Shown in pieces: positions 40,801 through 53,569 of a DNA stretch of 64,000 nt. A program made the translations under genes and the position numbers. This stretch comes from Norana najaformis (Eukaryota > Annelida > Clitellata > Crassiclitellata > Hormogastridae). The DNA lies in the NCBI GenBank assembly GCA_964023275.1, contig OZ029917.1, forward strand, positions 33,136,505 to 33,200,504, written 5' to 3'. The stretch's first letter is position 1. Each line of letters starts with the position of its first letter. The notes below the pieces were generated by a model, which did no database searches, was not told where the DNA came from, and saw only the letters and a program-made list of their open reading frames with translations.

Positions 40801-43800
40801 AAAACCTAAAGACTGCATTAAAAATTTAATTAATAACGCTAATTATATGCAACAATGTCCATTACCTGTTATCTTATCTATTCATTTCTTGTTTAGCCAG
40901 TTATTTAATTCATCTACATTAGATAAACTAACTCCTACGTGAGAATTTACTGAAAAGGCCCAAAAACTAACTGGCTAACCAAGAAATCTAATGTTTTCAA
41001 CTATTTCTTGTATGAATATGTAATAAATAGTTGGACAAGTTTCTCTATTTCCTGCTTAGACACAAAAAGCATTTGTGCAAAATTTTAGTGCAAGATTCAG
41101 CTTAAATGTTGCATAAAAATTCCACTACAAAAATGCTGGCCAAAGATGGATGAAGGTGTAAGGCTACAGTCAGCAAAATTGAAACTTACTGCTGAGTAGA
41201 TGTGGCTCTTGAGCTCAGGTTGCTTTGACATTCGCGATTTCATATTTTCAATCATTTCATTAAGGAGGGGACCTAAACAGTAATAGTTGCTGAAGGACTG
41301 CACGTCCAGAGTAGCCATTCCAGAAAGCATTTTTGAATGCATTGTGTTCAAATCATCCAAATAATATATCAACATTCCAGAGCTTTCAATAAGTCAATAC
41401 AATGTCCACAAGGGAACATCTTAAATTTAAATGTTACAAAAAAGACAAAACTCTCAATTATTTTAATGACATTGTACTGAAATTGATTCTCCAATAAGTT
41501 TATGTTAATGAACATATCATAAACATTTCATAAAACAAAAAATAAGACTCTAATTTGCAGAAATTTGTGTAAATAAGGCCTAAACATTGCCTTTTCTTAA
41601 CAACAATGTTCTGAACTTTGCACTCAATAAACATAAACTTTAAACTTTCTTAGAAAAAACATGTATACTATTATGAATGAAAAGAAGGCTGAAATTTCTT
41701 TGTAAAAATATGTTGAGTGTTTTACTGAATGATGTCTGTTTTGTGAGCTGGAATTTACCTCCTTTCAGCCGACTCTCTCCAGGACGGTTGACCCGAATTT
41801 CACCCTGAAAAGAGTCGATTTCTCTCAACTTATCAAATATAGTCTTGCCTTTCCATGTCATGTTCACCCAAGACGGCTCCGTAAGTCCATGTGTTCTCTA
41901 AAAACAAACAATGAAAATTCTGCACCCCTATCCACTGCTATTAACACCAGCACCATCCTCGTCTTTCTCATCCTCATCATTATCATCATCATCATCACAA
42001 TCATCATCAAAACTTTATGAATCTGTGACTGTTCACAGGCAAAGCAATTACTGCACATATAAAGAAAACTAAGTGAAAAACGAACATCTCGAGAACACAT
42101 CCGACCGAAGCCACACACGGCGTGCAATATTTGGGCAAATTACAATGCACAGCATTCAGATAGCCAGATATTCTTGGCAAGCAGAAGCAAACTACATCAG
42201 ACACTTATTCTAGCAATGTCCTTGGACACCATATTACATCAACAATTTATGTCGTTATAGAGCTGAGTTATAATGAGATCATTTTCTAAACTAAATCTGG
42301 CATCAAGGCCTGCAAATGAATTACCTCAGAATTTGTTATTAGTGATGCATATTATGAGGCTCTGGCTATAGCATCTTGAAAAGCCTTATACATGGGTTTA
42401 AGGTTCTACGTGATATTATTCTGTCCTCCATGATGGCCAGTCATGGTGAAGATAGGCTCTGAACACACGGTTTAGGCACCAGTTCCATTTGGTCTTCTGC
42501 GCTGGCTGCTTTTTAATGTCCTCTACACAACCAATCTTGTCCAGATAATAAACTGAGTCAGCTGGTTTGAGTGACCACCAAAGATGTTAATTCCCTTATT
42601 AACACCTTTGGTGCCCACTATGCTCTGCTGGCCATTTGCAGGTGCATCAGATATCAACCATGCAACTTTGTAATCAGATTGATATAATGCTTCTTCAAGA
42701 GAGATTTATCTGAAGTGCTCATGACCTGACAAAACAATACCACAATCAAATTAAATGGTTCTTAAACGCTTATGCAATAAAGGCAAAGTAAAATCAAATG
42801 GACCAAGTCATAGGTTGCTGGGCAACTTATCCCAGAAAGCTGTACATACGATAGCGAAGCTATTCGGCTTAAGCATGTATCATAATAACCCACTGAATTT
42901 CTACTGTTCTGCATCTCAGCTCAGCCTACAATTTCAATTTGCCATAATTTGCACATCTTCAAATCAATTAGATAGCCATGCATACTTCATTTGCGAGAGG
43001 TGCTTAAAAGGAACTATATATAATATTACATCAAGCCCTGGTGTGCACATAAATCAGGGAACTAACAGTACGCTGGTTGGCAAAACAAGGCATGGAACTC
43101 ACTGCACAGAAAATGGGATCATATATATCCCATATCACATTTATGCTTTCATTTTCGGCTCCTGTTTTGTTGGCCACCAGTTGGTAAAACTCCTGCAGAC
43201 AGAAACCAAAATAAAAATTAAGCCATGTCTCCACAACAGTCTCCAGACAATATTTTCTCTCCTGAGTTATAAAATGTGCCTGAGTTGATAACCCATACAG
43301 CAATAAGTAAAAGCCAATGTTTCTTCTAAGCGATGTGTGTGCTTATGCACTACTTTTTAAAACAGCGCGCAAAAACAATTTCTGACTGCACATAAAATAT
43401 TTGGCCAGTTTTTGTATTATTTCAAAGTTGTAAGGCTGACTGCTCTCTGCACTAGAATCAAATTGCATGAGTACGTAAAAAAGAGCTGACAGAAAACAAC
43501 TACCTCGTGCAAAAGTATCGTTTGAAGTATCGAATCATCATTATCATGTTGAATAACTCTTCTAAACAACAATCTTAATGAATTAGCTGACTTCTGTAAA
43601 AATTACCATAAAAGCTACTCGACTACTGTTAAGTGATATAAATTAGTAAAAATACTTCAAAGGATGTCAGTTAAAGAAAAAACCTGTGAAAATTGGCCTC
43701 AGAGTGCCTTGGAGAATGTAAACACTAGAGTTTTTAAGCAAATAAAAAGATATTGACACAGCTGCTATAGCACCGTTAGTTGGGCTAGTCTAACTGGTGG

Positions 43801-46800
43801 ATATGACTTAAAATTTCCAGAAAACGAGTTGCTAGAATGAAAGGTTTTTGAGTTATGTGCGTTGGCAGATGCGAAATGCTATTATGCTGGACAAACTGAT
43901 ATTGCCAGATTGCCAGTAATGTATTTAAAGCTACTAGATAAAACTGATGACAGATATAAGAAGCAAGCTTTCAAACAGTATTGTGATGTTTTGTGATCAA
44001 GAAATTTAAGACAGGAATGATCGAGACATTTGAAAATATAGGGTCACATACATCCTGGACAATGGGGAACAAGGCGAGCTAACAGTGCTTATAGAAGTGG
44101 CACCTTCCAGGCACCTGGTGTGGGACATAAGTACAGCTTAGACCTGCTGCTTGCAATCTTTTGAATTCTGTTCAGAAATCAGCATAGACCATGAATGCAC
44201 TCACTGGCATAACAACAAATGAATCAGTGATGTTCTTATACAACTTTAACTTTGCTTTGTGTTTTTCTTTTTACATAATGCTATTTTGCAGCCTTTTTAT
44301 TTATGCCTGATAGATGTGCAATCTTGCATAAACCAGAGTTTAGTACCAAATGTTACTGCCGATGCGGCAAGCCAGTGCATGCACGGCAAAAGAAATAAAG
44401 AGAACATTGCCTAAAACACAACTAAAAATATCGTCGCATCACACACACCTTACCATCAAACACACCTTACCCACAAATACCTAGGTAAGTTAACTCACCT
44501 AAACATTCACAAACTTACCTATATATTCTTATCCTTGCCTATTAAATCAAATAAGTTTTGACAAGTACTTAGACTTAAACTGCTTTACATACTTTTGATC
44601 AACAACTATAGTCCTTAAATTAGTGCAGTCCACAAGTGTTAACGGATCTTTCCATTACGCATAAGAAATGGGAACAGAAATCATGTGACAGTTTGTCAAC
44701 ACATTTATAGTGAATTCACTTATGGTATCTCATGCTGGTCAAATTGCCTTACAATAATAAAAATGAAATTATTGGGTTGAATGAGTCCAGTGAAAATATA
44801 TAATTATGTAAAGTATGCTGGGTTTCTGATCCCAGACATCACTCGGTATACAAAAGTTTATGGGTCACCTTGCTATATTACAATTCATTGCTAAATAAAT
44901 AATTATCTGGATAACAAAACAGAACTGTCTCTGATGGGTTACATCTATTGTTAAAAATAAATGTCCAATTCTATCACATCCAGCAGGATTCACAATTTCA
45001 GGGACGAAGGATTGTGAAACGCTACTATGTGATCACCAAGTCACCCAAAAATATCAAGAAGTTGAAATATATAAAAGAAAAACCAAACTCTGTTTAGATT
45101 AATCCGAGCCATACTTTGTTGTCTTCTTCTTCCTTCTTAACTTCATCACTGTTGAGCGCTGCTTCATAGTATTCATCATACATGGGACATGGAACAGCTG
45201 GATTAAGCAACTGCCAATAAACAAAAGTGATATGTCAGTCAGATAAAGTATACTTACATTTGCTCTATATTGAGTCATATAATACTAAGAAAGTTAACAA
45301 AACTCAGGTACGGTAAGGTAAAGTAAGGCACATAAGGTTGGATAGTTAGTTCTCAGCCAGCCAATTCCGAGTACTGATAAAATAGACTGCAGCATAATCT
45401 GACTTTCACACAGTAAAACTTCATTAGTGTTTGTCAGGCCAACACCACACCACAGCATGTTTTCACTTGTTAAACATGTCTTGATTACTGCAATTCATTC
45501 CTTGCAGAACTTTTCTGCTTGTGCCAACAAATGTAAGCAGTTACACCTACACTACAAAGTCCTGTATCTTTTCAGTAGCTAATCCACACAAAGCATATGT
45601 ATAGTTTCAGGAAACGTAAAATGGTTGGCTCTGTCTATAAAGCATTTTTAGGTATAATGTGTGTCAATCATGGTACTTCAAAATTTTTTAGCAATATGTG
45701 ATAGCTAGGTCTGCATGAAGTAGGGCCATTAACGTTCAATCAAAGTTTTGCAGCAACTTTTTCATAAAAATACAGCAGGTAGAGAACTCAGAAATTAATC
45801 TTTGCTTGTCTGCAGTAGTTATTTCCTTCACAGATTGGGTTCCAAGTCTAAATCTTTAATTTCAAACACGATTTTAGGTGACTTTCTACACATCTAATTG
45901 AGCTCAACACGTTTCCCATTTGTAGAATTGTGCTCCTGCCGGTCCGTGACACAGAGAGAAGTTTGGGATGCGCCTCACTGGACCACTATACCAGATGCCA
46001 TCACAAAGAAAAACTACTCACGTAATCGACGTCTGTTGGAACAGTGTGAACTGGAATTGGTTGCCATAGCACACCTCTGTTCCAGATCTGGTCACCGGAT
46101 GGTGGATAAAGTCCAGCCAGGTTCGAATACGCACTCATCAGTGTTCGGTCAAAGTCTGTACTTCGTACCTTTATCTGTCAAAATACAAACATTGGTAATA
46201 TAATGAAATGTAGCCAGAAATTTACAATGCCCCATTCAAAATCCCCATCATTGTTGCTGGACTGACAGCTTGGCCTGACTGCACTTTATGAGGCAATGAA
46301 TAAAAGAACAGACAACGCTTGAAATTGAAATTCCACTACCAAACTGGTAGTTAACAACTGACTGCCAGGAGGTCTCGCAAAATTGCCTTTCTGGATTGTT
46401 TTCTACGAAAGGCGACTATAAAGGTGACTATAGCATGTCGCACCCTGCCGTGTTTGGGTGGTGCCAGTCACAAGCCTGGATTACTGTAAGAATTGTGATG
46501 CTAGTCATCTTTCTTATGATCCAACATCATTAAACAGAAACTACAGTCACACCCCATTTTCAGAGTGTTTACAAGTGAAGATGTAACTACTGAATGATGT
46601 CCAATGTTCCAGATATGAAGGCATCTATGTCTAAACTGATATACCTATGAATACAAATTCCACTCTATTTAATTGATTGGTTTTGTGCATACAATTTTCC
46701 TAAGTTCAAATTATTAAGCTAATCTTAACTTCCACAGCAGTATCACAATACCAGTAAGGAATTAGTAAGTAATTAGTATCTTCTATCGCTCAGGTGTCTA

Positions 46801-49188
46801 ATGCACAAGGCATCGACTATTGATCCACCAAAGCCAAGCTACAATCAGAACTGGCACAATACTATTCACTGGGTCAGTTGATAGTGCACCAACACACGGC
46901 AATTGGCACAAAATGTATATTTTAAGACCGTACCTATGTAGAAATTTCACTCGAATCAAATAACTAGTGTTACTAAGTATTTTTTAAATAATTAAAACAG
47001 TAATTTAATTAAGAACGGAATCTTTAGAAAAAATAATTTGACACTATCATCATAAAAGGTAGCATATTTACAGAGGCATGGCGACAATTTCTTATTTCAA
47101 CTAAAGACAATTATAACACACATGGTGATGCCAACAGTCACCATGAAAAACTGAAGACATCACAAAAAATTAAAATAGAGGAAAACAGGTTCGGAAGAAA
47201 GGACGCTTTAAGAAGTTGAAAGAATGTGTTGACTATGGTAGACGATTGATCTAAACCAGCTCAACGGATTAATTAAAATCTGAACTCGGCCACTAAGTTC
47301 AACAGATGTAGCTATATTGTGATGAAGCACAGTCAGATGTTTGAAAAAATCATCACAATTCCTGGCAAATGCCACAACTTCTGCAGGGCTTAAAATTTTA
47401 CGCTTTACATTGATACCTTCCAAAATAAGATATAGAATGAAACTGATAATTTCTTCAGAAAACTTACCTCATGGCGATTGTAGGAGGTGTTGAGAAGCCT
47501 GTATGGTTCACCTTCAATGTAGCGTTTTCTCAAGTATCTGCCGAGTTCAAAATGCTGAACCATGCCTAGCTACAACCAATATGCATAGTCAATTTAACAA
47601 CAAACATCCCTTCATTATGCCACAGGAACACAGGAATGATCAAATATGAAGAAATGGAGAATGTTAATGAACTGATAATTTTCCCATCTACGTTTGATTC
47701 TTGGTGTCTTGCATGGAATTAACAATTTGTCGTCAGGTTCTTAAACGAAACCATACATATATGTGGTACGAGGAAAGGGTTAAGCAGCCTTTAAAGAAAG
47801 GTTATCATTGGTATGCCTCATCATGTTGTAAGTCTTTCAGCCATAAAATAATAACCTTAAGACCAAACCAGAAAAAGCCACTGTTGAAACATGCATGTAA
47901 CAAAAAAGCGATTACTTCGTCATGTAGAAATAAAAAATTTCAGATCCGATCTGAAAGACAAAGGATAACCTACTTGAGTCAGCTGACCAAATCCCTGAGG
48001 CCATGCAGATTCTGGAAGAGGGTTGGTTGGGAAAGTCTTAACGGGGCTACGATCACCATGCCTATAGAGCTGAAAGTATACAAAACAATACTCAATCTGA
48101 ACAAATTTCAAAACAATGTTCAAAACTCAATTTGAATTTGGTGTTCAAAAATGGCAAAATCTCACTTAAGGTCTAGTCTGTTAATTCTGCATACATATAA
48201 GCAGCATGGCTACCCTCAGCTGCAAGAGAAAATAGTGCACTTCAGGCTCATCAGAATTTATCCAAAAAGAAAAATGTAAGAAAGCATGAATAGTTGTTAC
48301 CAGTTGTTGTGACATGCACAATGCCAGTAAAACTTAGTTTAACCATAACTTTCTTTTGCCCAAAACACCTATAAAACGGCATTTTGCATTTTGTTTTTAT
48401 GCATGATCCCAAAACCTTAGCACACACAAATAAAATGTGGATGCATACTAAACACAAATTGAAAAGACAGTTATGCACAACTTGCAATTTGTTTCTCATG
48501 TTTATGAAAGAGTTTGCAAGATGCAGAGCAATTTGTAGTAAGAACCTGTTCATAAACTTTTGCAATTGCAAGAAATAAAGTATTCTCAATCAACTATTGT
48601 GTTATTTCCTTACTTAACTATTTTTAATTAGATACATTTCAGTAATTTTGCAATTTAGAATGGCAATAATGTTCATACATATGTGGTATTAACAGACCTA
48701 AGAGATTTTGCCTTAGTAACATTTGAAATTTATTATTTCAACCACAGCCAGCTGCTTAAGTCAACCAGCATAGTTATATTGCTTGGATCACGCGATGTCT
48801 TCTTCTCAGCAACTGTGGGTCCGAATAAATCAAAACAGTATTTCACAAGGGAATTAATGCTGCGCATTGTGAAGACAAATACTTTGCGGCTAGGCTAGCC
48901 TCATGTAATTCTGTTTTCCTTGTGTACCAGGGATGTCTCGCTGAAAGCTGGCTTGATAATTAAATATCTTACAATTTATTGAAACTGCATGTCTGCCTAA
49001 TTCTTCTAATTTCTCCTATCAAAGTTGGAACCAGCATTGTGAGACCATTTAATCCAAAGTCCAATATAATCTCGTCTAGAAGCGTAACTTACTATCTGAA
49101 CCATCAGAAGGGTGTCCTTGTCCTGTTGAGCGAGGCATCCGAAGACCAAAAGCAACGAAGAAATAACGTAAGTTACGATGGATGACAT
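37859..49188 (-). CDS. ACP2-like: Histidine acid phosphatase copy B (lysosomal/prostatic type), complete, 11 exons
   Basis: Predicted phosphomonoesterase of the histidine acid phosphatase family, acting in the lysosome or at the cell surface. Exons in transcription order: 49188-49093, 48069-47974, 47569-47468, 46174-46022, 45210-45115, 43192-43103, 41897-41759, 41272-41190, 40344-40173, 38810-38706, 38007-37859. They sum to 1281 nt (426 codons plus stop), close to the roughly 420 residues usual for the family. All introns are GT-AG and phases match. Exon 1 is a signal peptide ([20 protein letters not shown]). Exon 2 opens with the active-site RHGDRSP. Exon 4 has [12 protein letters not shown], exon 7 ends SRLRGG, and exon 9 starts with the catalytic HD followed by NGIAPPYAS. 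Exon 11 is a membrane helix, an Arg-rich stop-transfer and a short tail with GYMAF, a YxxPhi-type sorting signal. An in-frame ATG two codons upstream (49194) is an alternative start. The exon 5 donor is the less usual GTATGG. Orthology to ACP2 rather than ACP3 is not settled. It is the only undamaged copy here. Confidence 0.93.
40320..40690 (-). repeat. Tandem duplication of the exon 9 acceptor region (copy B)
   Basis: Copy B also carries a second copy of the exon 9 acceptor and first codons (about 40563-40610) roughly 240 bp upstream of the real one (40344). It includes the intronic segment with GAGATGCATGTCTACTGTG. Copy C has a single copy. Confidence 0.65.
42576..42613. repeat. Near-perfect palindrome in copy B intron 6
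   Basis: CACCAAAGATGTTAAT, a 6-nt loop, then ATTAACACCTTTGGTG: a 16-bp stem with one mismatch. Copies A (about 5220) and C lack it, so it is a small palindromic insertion specific to copy B. Confidence 0.7.
46785..46890. repeat. Dispersed short repeat copy in copy B intron 3
   Basis: Counterpart of the 9575-9690 element, with the GTGTCTAATGCACAAGGCAT core. Confidence 0.45.
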
Positions 49189-49346
49189 CGCCATATCAGT
49201 GGGACAAAAGGCGAAGCAATCAAATACAGAGAGAATAACACATGGGAACTGCGTACGAAAAAAAACTAGTTACACGGAATCGAAGTCATTTGACTACTCC
49301 GCCACTGGCCGCCAAAATTGGTTGATATTTATTTAGGGCGCGCTCT

Positions 49347-49355
49347 TTAAATATA
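49347..49355 (-). promoter_or_regulatory. Possible TATA element of copy B
   Basis: TATATTTAA on the minus strand about 160 nt upstream of the copy B ATG, matching the element upstream of copy A at 17169-17177. Confidence 0.35.
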
Positions 49356-49357
49356 CG

Positions 49358-49576
49358 GGTAAACTCCGATCACCTCGGGCGCAACGCTTAAGTTCGCAGA
49401 GCCTGCATGTGTGATTGACATGAAAGGTCGATGGACAGAGCTCATAGCGACGGAGAGATGCGCAATGCCATTGTGTTTGCTGGCGGTGGAGGAAGATCTA
49501 TATAGACAATAAGCGAAAAGTATTGCGGGCGAGACAATGTATTTTCTGTGAGCTATAGTCTTAACCATTTGGTGCG
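49358..49576. other. Upstream region of copy B, no gene seen
   Basis: No ORF or element recognised. It partly aligns with the region upstream of copy A (GACATGAAAGGTCG segment, 17220 and 49418). Confidence 0.4.
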
Positions 49577-50401
49577 GAGTTCCCATTCCCGTACAAATTT
49601 CCCCGGACAGACTACTTTGGATGGTGTTAAAGTGAGGACAACAAAAATGATAAATATTCGGAAGGGTTAGGCATATAGGCCAGTATGAGGCTCTAAGCGT
49701 GTTTTGTTTTTTCGGCTGCAAAATGATTGTGAAGGTCTACTTTGTAATTGTAATCGCAGGTTTCTGTAGCGTCTCTTTAAGACAGACTCATCAGAGACAC
49801 TCCAGATCTAACCACAGGAAACCAGGATCAAACAAGTTCATTTTTAAACGCTTAATCATAGTCCTAATCCCGAAATTTCTTCTGCGTCTAACGAAAGCCA
49901 TGTCAAGAAGAAATGTTCATTGACAGACGGTCAGTCAAAAAAATCGATTTGCAAAAGTGTTCGTTTCCGTGTTAAGGCCCAAGAGTCAGACAGAGACACA
50001 GCGTGGTAGCTACGGTGGGTGATGTTTTGGCTTGGAGCGGAAAGAGGGATAAGAGGAAGAAGGGGAGTTAGAACAGGATCTGTAAAAGAGGAATGTTTCC
50101 AGTTTTCAGTGAAAGGCCGATGCAGAAATTGGAAGCAGTGGGGCATAGCTGAGTTTGTATGATGGGTCAGATAACTGAATAGAATAGAGGTAATGAATGA
50201 CCAATATATTAAAGCTGCTGTCGAGGGTCCTAGGAAACTTCCAGGAAGTTGGACCAACCACAGCGAGGCTTCTATGCTGCACCGTGGAAATTCGGGGGTC
50301 ACAAATAGATCACCTTGTACATCTATCCAATGGATCTACGACCAGGAATGGATGTAGGCTTCATGTAGTGTAAGCTTATGCCTACATAATCGTGTGTGTA
50401 T

Positions 50402-51239
50402 TGTAGCGGACTCCCCCCGCACGACAACGCAGGGAACTTAACGTGTTCGCCCTCCCACCGCTCGGGAACGCATGGAAGGCAACGTGTTCGCCCTTCCCCG
50501 CACGGGAACACAGGGAACGCAGCGTGTTCGCCCTTCCCCGCACGGGAACGCATGGAACGCAGCGTGTTCGCCCTTCCCCCCGCACGGGAACACATGGAAC
50601 GCAGCGTGGGAACCCAACGTGTTCGCCCTTCCCCCGCACGGGAACGCAACGTGTTCGCACGGGAACACATGGAACGCAACGTGTTCGCCCTTCCCCCGCA
50701 CGGGAACACAGAGAACACATGGAATGCAGCGTGTTCGCTCTTCCCCCGCACGGGAACACATGGAACGCAGCGTGTTCGCCCTTCCCACGCACGGGAACAC
50801 AGGGAACACATGGAACGCAGCGTGTTCGCCCTTCCCCCTCACGGGAACGCAACGTGTTCGCACGGGAACACATGGAACGCAACGTGTTCGTACGGAAACA
50901 CATGGAACGCAGCGTGTTCGCCCTTCCCCCTCACGGGAACGCAACGCGAACTCGCCGCCTATATAAGAAATGCAGAAGGGTTTGTTTGTAGAGAGAGGTA
51001 GAGGGCACGGAAGTCTTAGAGTAAGGACTGTTTCGATTAGATGCTACATGTTCTGTTCAAGCGTTTTGTGAGAAATAAAAGGGCGATAGCTGATCGATCG
51101 ACTTGGTGTTCAGTCTCTTGAGGACCTCAAGGGCTTACCTCGCGGGCTGGCAGTAGATAGGCGCTGGTAGGGAGCCTTCGGGTAGAGTGGCAGAAAACCA
51201 GCACTTTGACAGGGGATTCGGCACCGCCGGTTTGTCACA
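50402..51239 (+). mobile_element. Solo LTR with ~40-bp minisatellite, TSD GTAT
   Basis: 838 bp from TGTAGCGGACTCC to TTTGTCACA, flanked by GTAT on both sides (50398-50401 and 51240-51243). The equivalent site in the A-B spacer (about 20715) is empty. Positions ~50440-50945 are a tandem array of GTGTTCGCCCTTCCCC / CGCACGGGAACACATGGAAC units. This gives the long overlapping low-complexity ORFs in several frames on both strands, none of which is a gene. A TATA box (TATATAA 50960-50966) and AATAAA (51074-51079) follow. The end segment (TGTTCAGTCTCTTGAG ... GGCGCTGGTAGG) resembles the same part of the element 2 LTR, so the families are related. Confidence 0.85.
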
Positions 51240-52504
51240 GTATGTATTTTTTAAATTGTAATTAGAAATTTACATCGCACCGCTTCAAGTTGAAAGTTGA
51301 CACCATGTTCAGAGTCCACAGAACGCGTTTCATCGAGGATGAGGAACGACGACAGGGGATGTGGTGCCGCCCAGGACAAACGGTTGCCTCACCGTCCAGC
51401 AGTCCTCGTAGTTGGTTGATGACTCGGCGTACATAGTCTCTCGAACCACCAGGTCTGCGTAGGACAGGCCTTCTACAGGTCGCCGACCTCCCGTGATTGA
51501 CAGTCGATACCACGTCAACGACTCTTCCCGCACTTCCTTCACCAAATCCAAGATTTTCCCCGTTGATGACGGCATGCAGGTCTATAGGTCTGAGACTCAA
51601 GTCTGCAGCTGCGAACCTGTTGCCCTATGATGGTAGTTGACTCAAAAAGGCGAAGTATTGATCGATGGGACTAAAACCAAAAAGACACAAAACTATGCCG
51701 GAATCGAACAAAATGGAACGCAGACTGAGTCGCAGCAGAAGTCTGAACAAACGAAAAGTATTAAGCAAATTTTGCGCAAGACGAAGAAACTGCCAACTGA
51801 TAGATTTAGGAGAAACGATGTTAACGTAGGCCTGTAGGCCCTATATGCCTATAGCCTATACGCGATTACCGCCTCGGCCTATACTCATCTTCACCAACAT
51901 ATCACGGCTGAACAGAAGCCACCCCATTTTATGCACTGAAATAAGATTTATCATCAATTAAAAATCTCCCAAATAAAGGCTCGGCCGCCCATGGTCGCTA
52001 AGGATTCGATCAGCCATTCCCCTTACAAAGGGTCTAGTTTAGGGCAGTGTGATGTAAGATAATGTAACTTTGTTTAATGTAAATACAGAAAACAATTTAT
52101 ATAGCTCAGCTCATTAGCCATGCAATTACGAGGACGCCTTACTGAGTTCTGAAAAGGGAACGGAAACGTTTGTCAGCCGCCATATGGTTTTCAAGAAGGA
52201 AAGTTTTAATCAAGATGAACCTTGAACCAAACGAGACACTCTGGACACCGGAAGACCGTTCCAGGCCACAGAAGGCCTAAATGCCGCGGTGAAGGTCTAT
52301 TCACCAATCACGTCGCGGACTGTTGCCTGAACCAGCACATTCAGCTGTCGGAATGAACACAATAGCTGGTGAGATGGCGTTACAGCAACTTCAGTCATTT
52401 AACGGCGTTTAGTCAATACGCCCACGACACTCTGAGGGCTGAGACCGAAACGGGATTTGAGATCGAGACGCTCACGTAGGCCCAGGACTCCGAAACGACA
52501 ACGA

Positions 52505-52690
52505 GATCTAATGATGAGGATGATGATAAAGATGATGATGATGATGATAATAATAATAATAATATTACTATTTTTTATTATTATTAAGCAATTTGTATTG
52601 CGCCAGTGTCTAATGCACAAGGCATCAACCGATGGCGCACCAGAGCCAAACCTCAATCAGGTCGATGTCCAGGTCAGTCCACGAGACAGG
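52505..52690. repeat. GAT/AAT microsatellite joined to the dispersed short repeat
   Basis: (GAT)n then (AAT)n to about 52590, followed by the TGTCTAATGCACAAGGCATC core. The order suggests a reverse-orientation element ending in an AT-rich tail. ORFs of Met/Ile runs here are artefacts. Confidence 0.65.
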
Positions 52691-53569
52691 CAGGCAGCCT
52701 ACGGTGGATAGACAATTTGAAACAGGGAAGTTTTAAGTAGAGAACGATATGACAGAAGCTACTGGGCAGAACGAACAGATACAGGGAGAGATTTCCAGAA
52801 TTTAGGTCCAGCAACCGAAAAAGCATGCTTACCGAGAACAGTTCTAGCCCAATTAATGGCCAGAGTAAGACAATCATATGACCTTGCAATGGTAAGTCTG
52901 GGGAATAAGGACTGACTTTAAGTATTTTTGACGGTCTGAGTTCAATGTTTTATAAACTATAAGGCCCAATTTAAAACATATCCTTTGTTGAATATCTCGA
53001 CCTTGGGTCTTCGAGATCTTGGGTCTCTTCGACGAAACCGAGTCTGAGACGTCAATGAAGTCGTGTTTTATTGTCTGAACTCCGCATTTTGCTATTGTTT
53101 AAATGTAGTGCTCCAGTTAAATGCTACTTACTTTGTACAGATAACCTCGGGATTATCAGATCTCAACGGGCCGCAGGACGACCTGGTTTAACTCCAGACA
53201 AGAGTACAAAGATCTGATGTATTTTGGAGCCAAGCCAAATAACGACAGCCGCCCTTTGATCAGAACTTTGAATTGAATTCACTCTTCAACCGGGAGCCAA
53301 TGCAGTTTATCTCGCAAGTAGTTCGAGATATGCCAAACTTTTGGCAATTTGGTCACCGGCGGAGGTGCAGTTAAGGACACATTGAAGCTAATTAGATTCT
53401 TTGGCAGGTCTGCAAAGACAGTACTCATCACAATAGCCCAAGCGCGTCATGACGAAGAAATGAACAAGGGTAACAGCGCCGTCATGCGATAAATTACGCC
53501 GAATTACTCTAACCTGGCTAAACTGAGAAAAAACAGTTGATGGTAGAGAAAGAAGTCGTTGGCTGTGAT
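52691..53569. other. Spacer, no gene seen
   Basis: Positions 52990-53065 repeat the CTTGGGTCTTCGAGATCTTG block, and 53155-53530 match 23810-24260. Nothing coding is supported. Confidence 0.45.

Larger units (their letters stand above)
49577..53110. repeat. Segmental duplication: spacer block shared with 19920-21600
   Basis: Counterpart of the A-B spacer block, enlarged by the solo LTR at 50402-51239, about 400 bp of extra sequence (51600-52010) and an AAT/GAT-rich repeat near 52510-52690. Together with the gene alignments it shows that gene plus spacer was the duplicated unit. Confidence 0.75.

Noticed and set aside
50382..51001. Long overlapping ORFs on both strands (160-200 codons, Cys/Arg/Thr-rich)
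   Set aside because: They read through a ~40-bp minisatellite in a solo LTR whose unit length leaves several frames open. There is no domain and every frame is equally repetitive.
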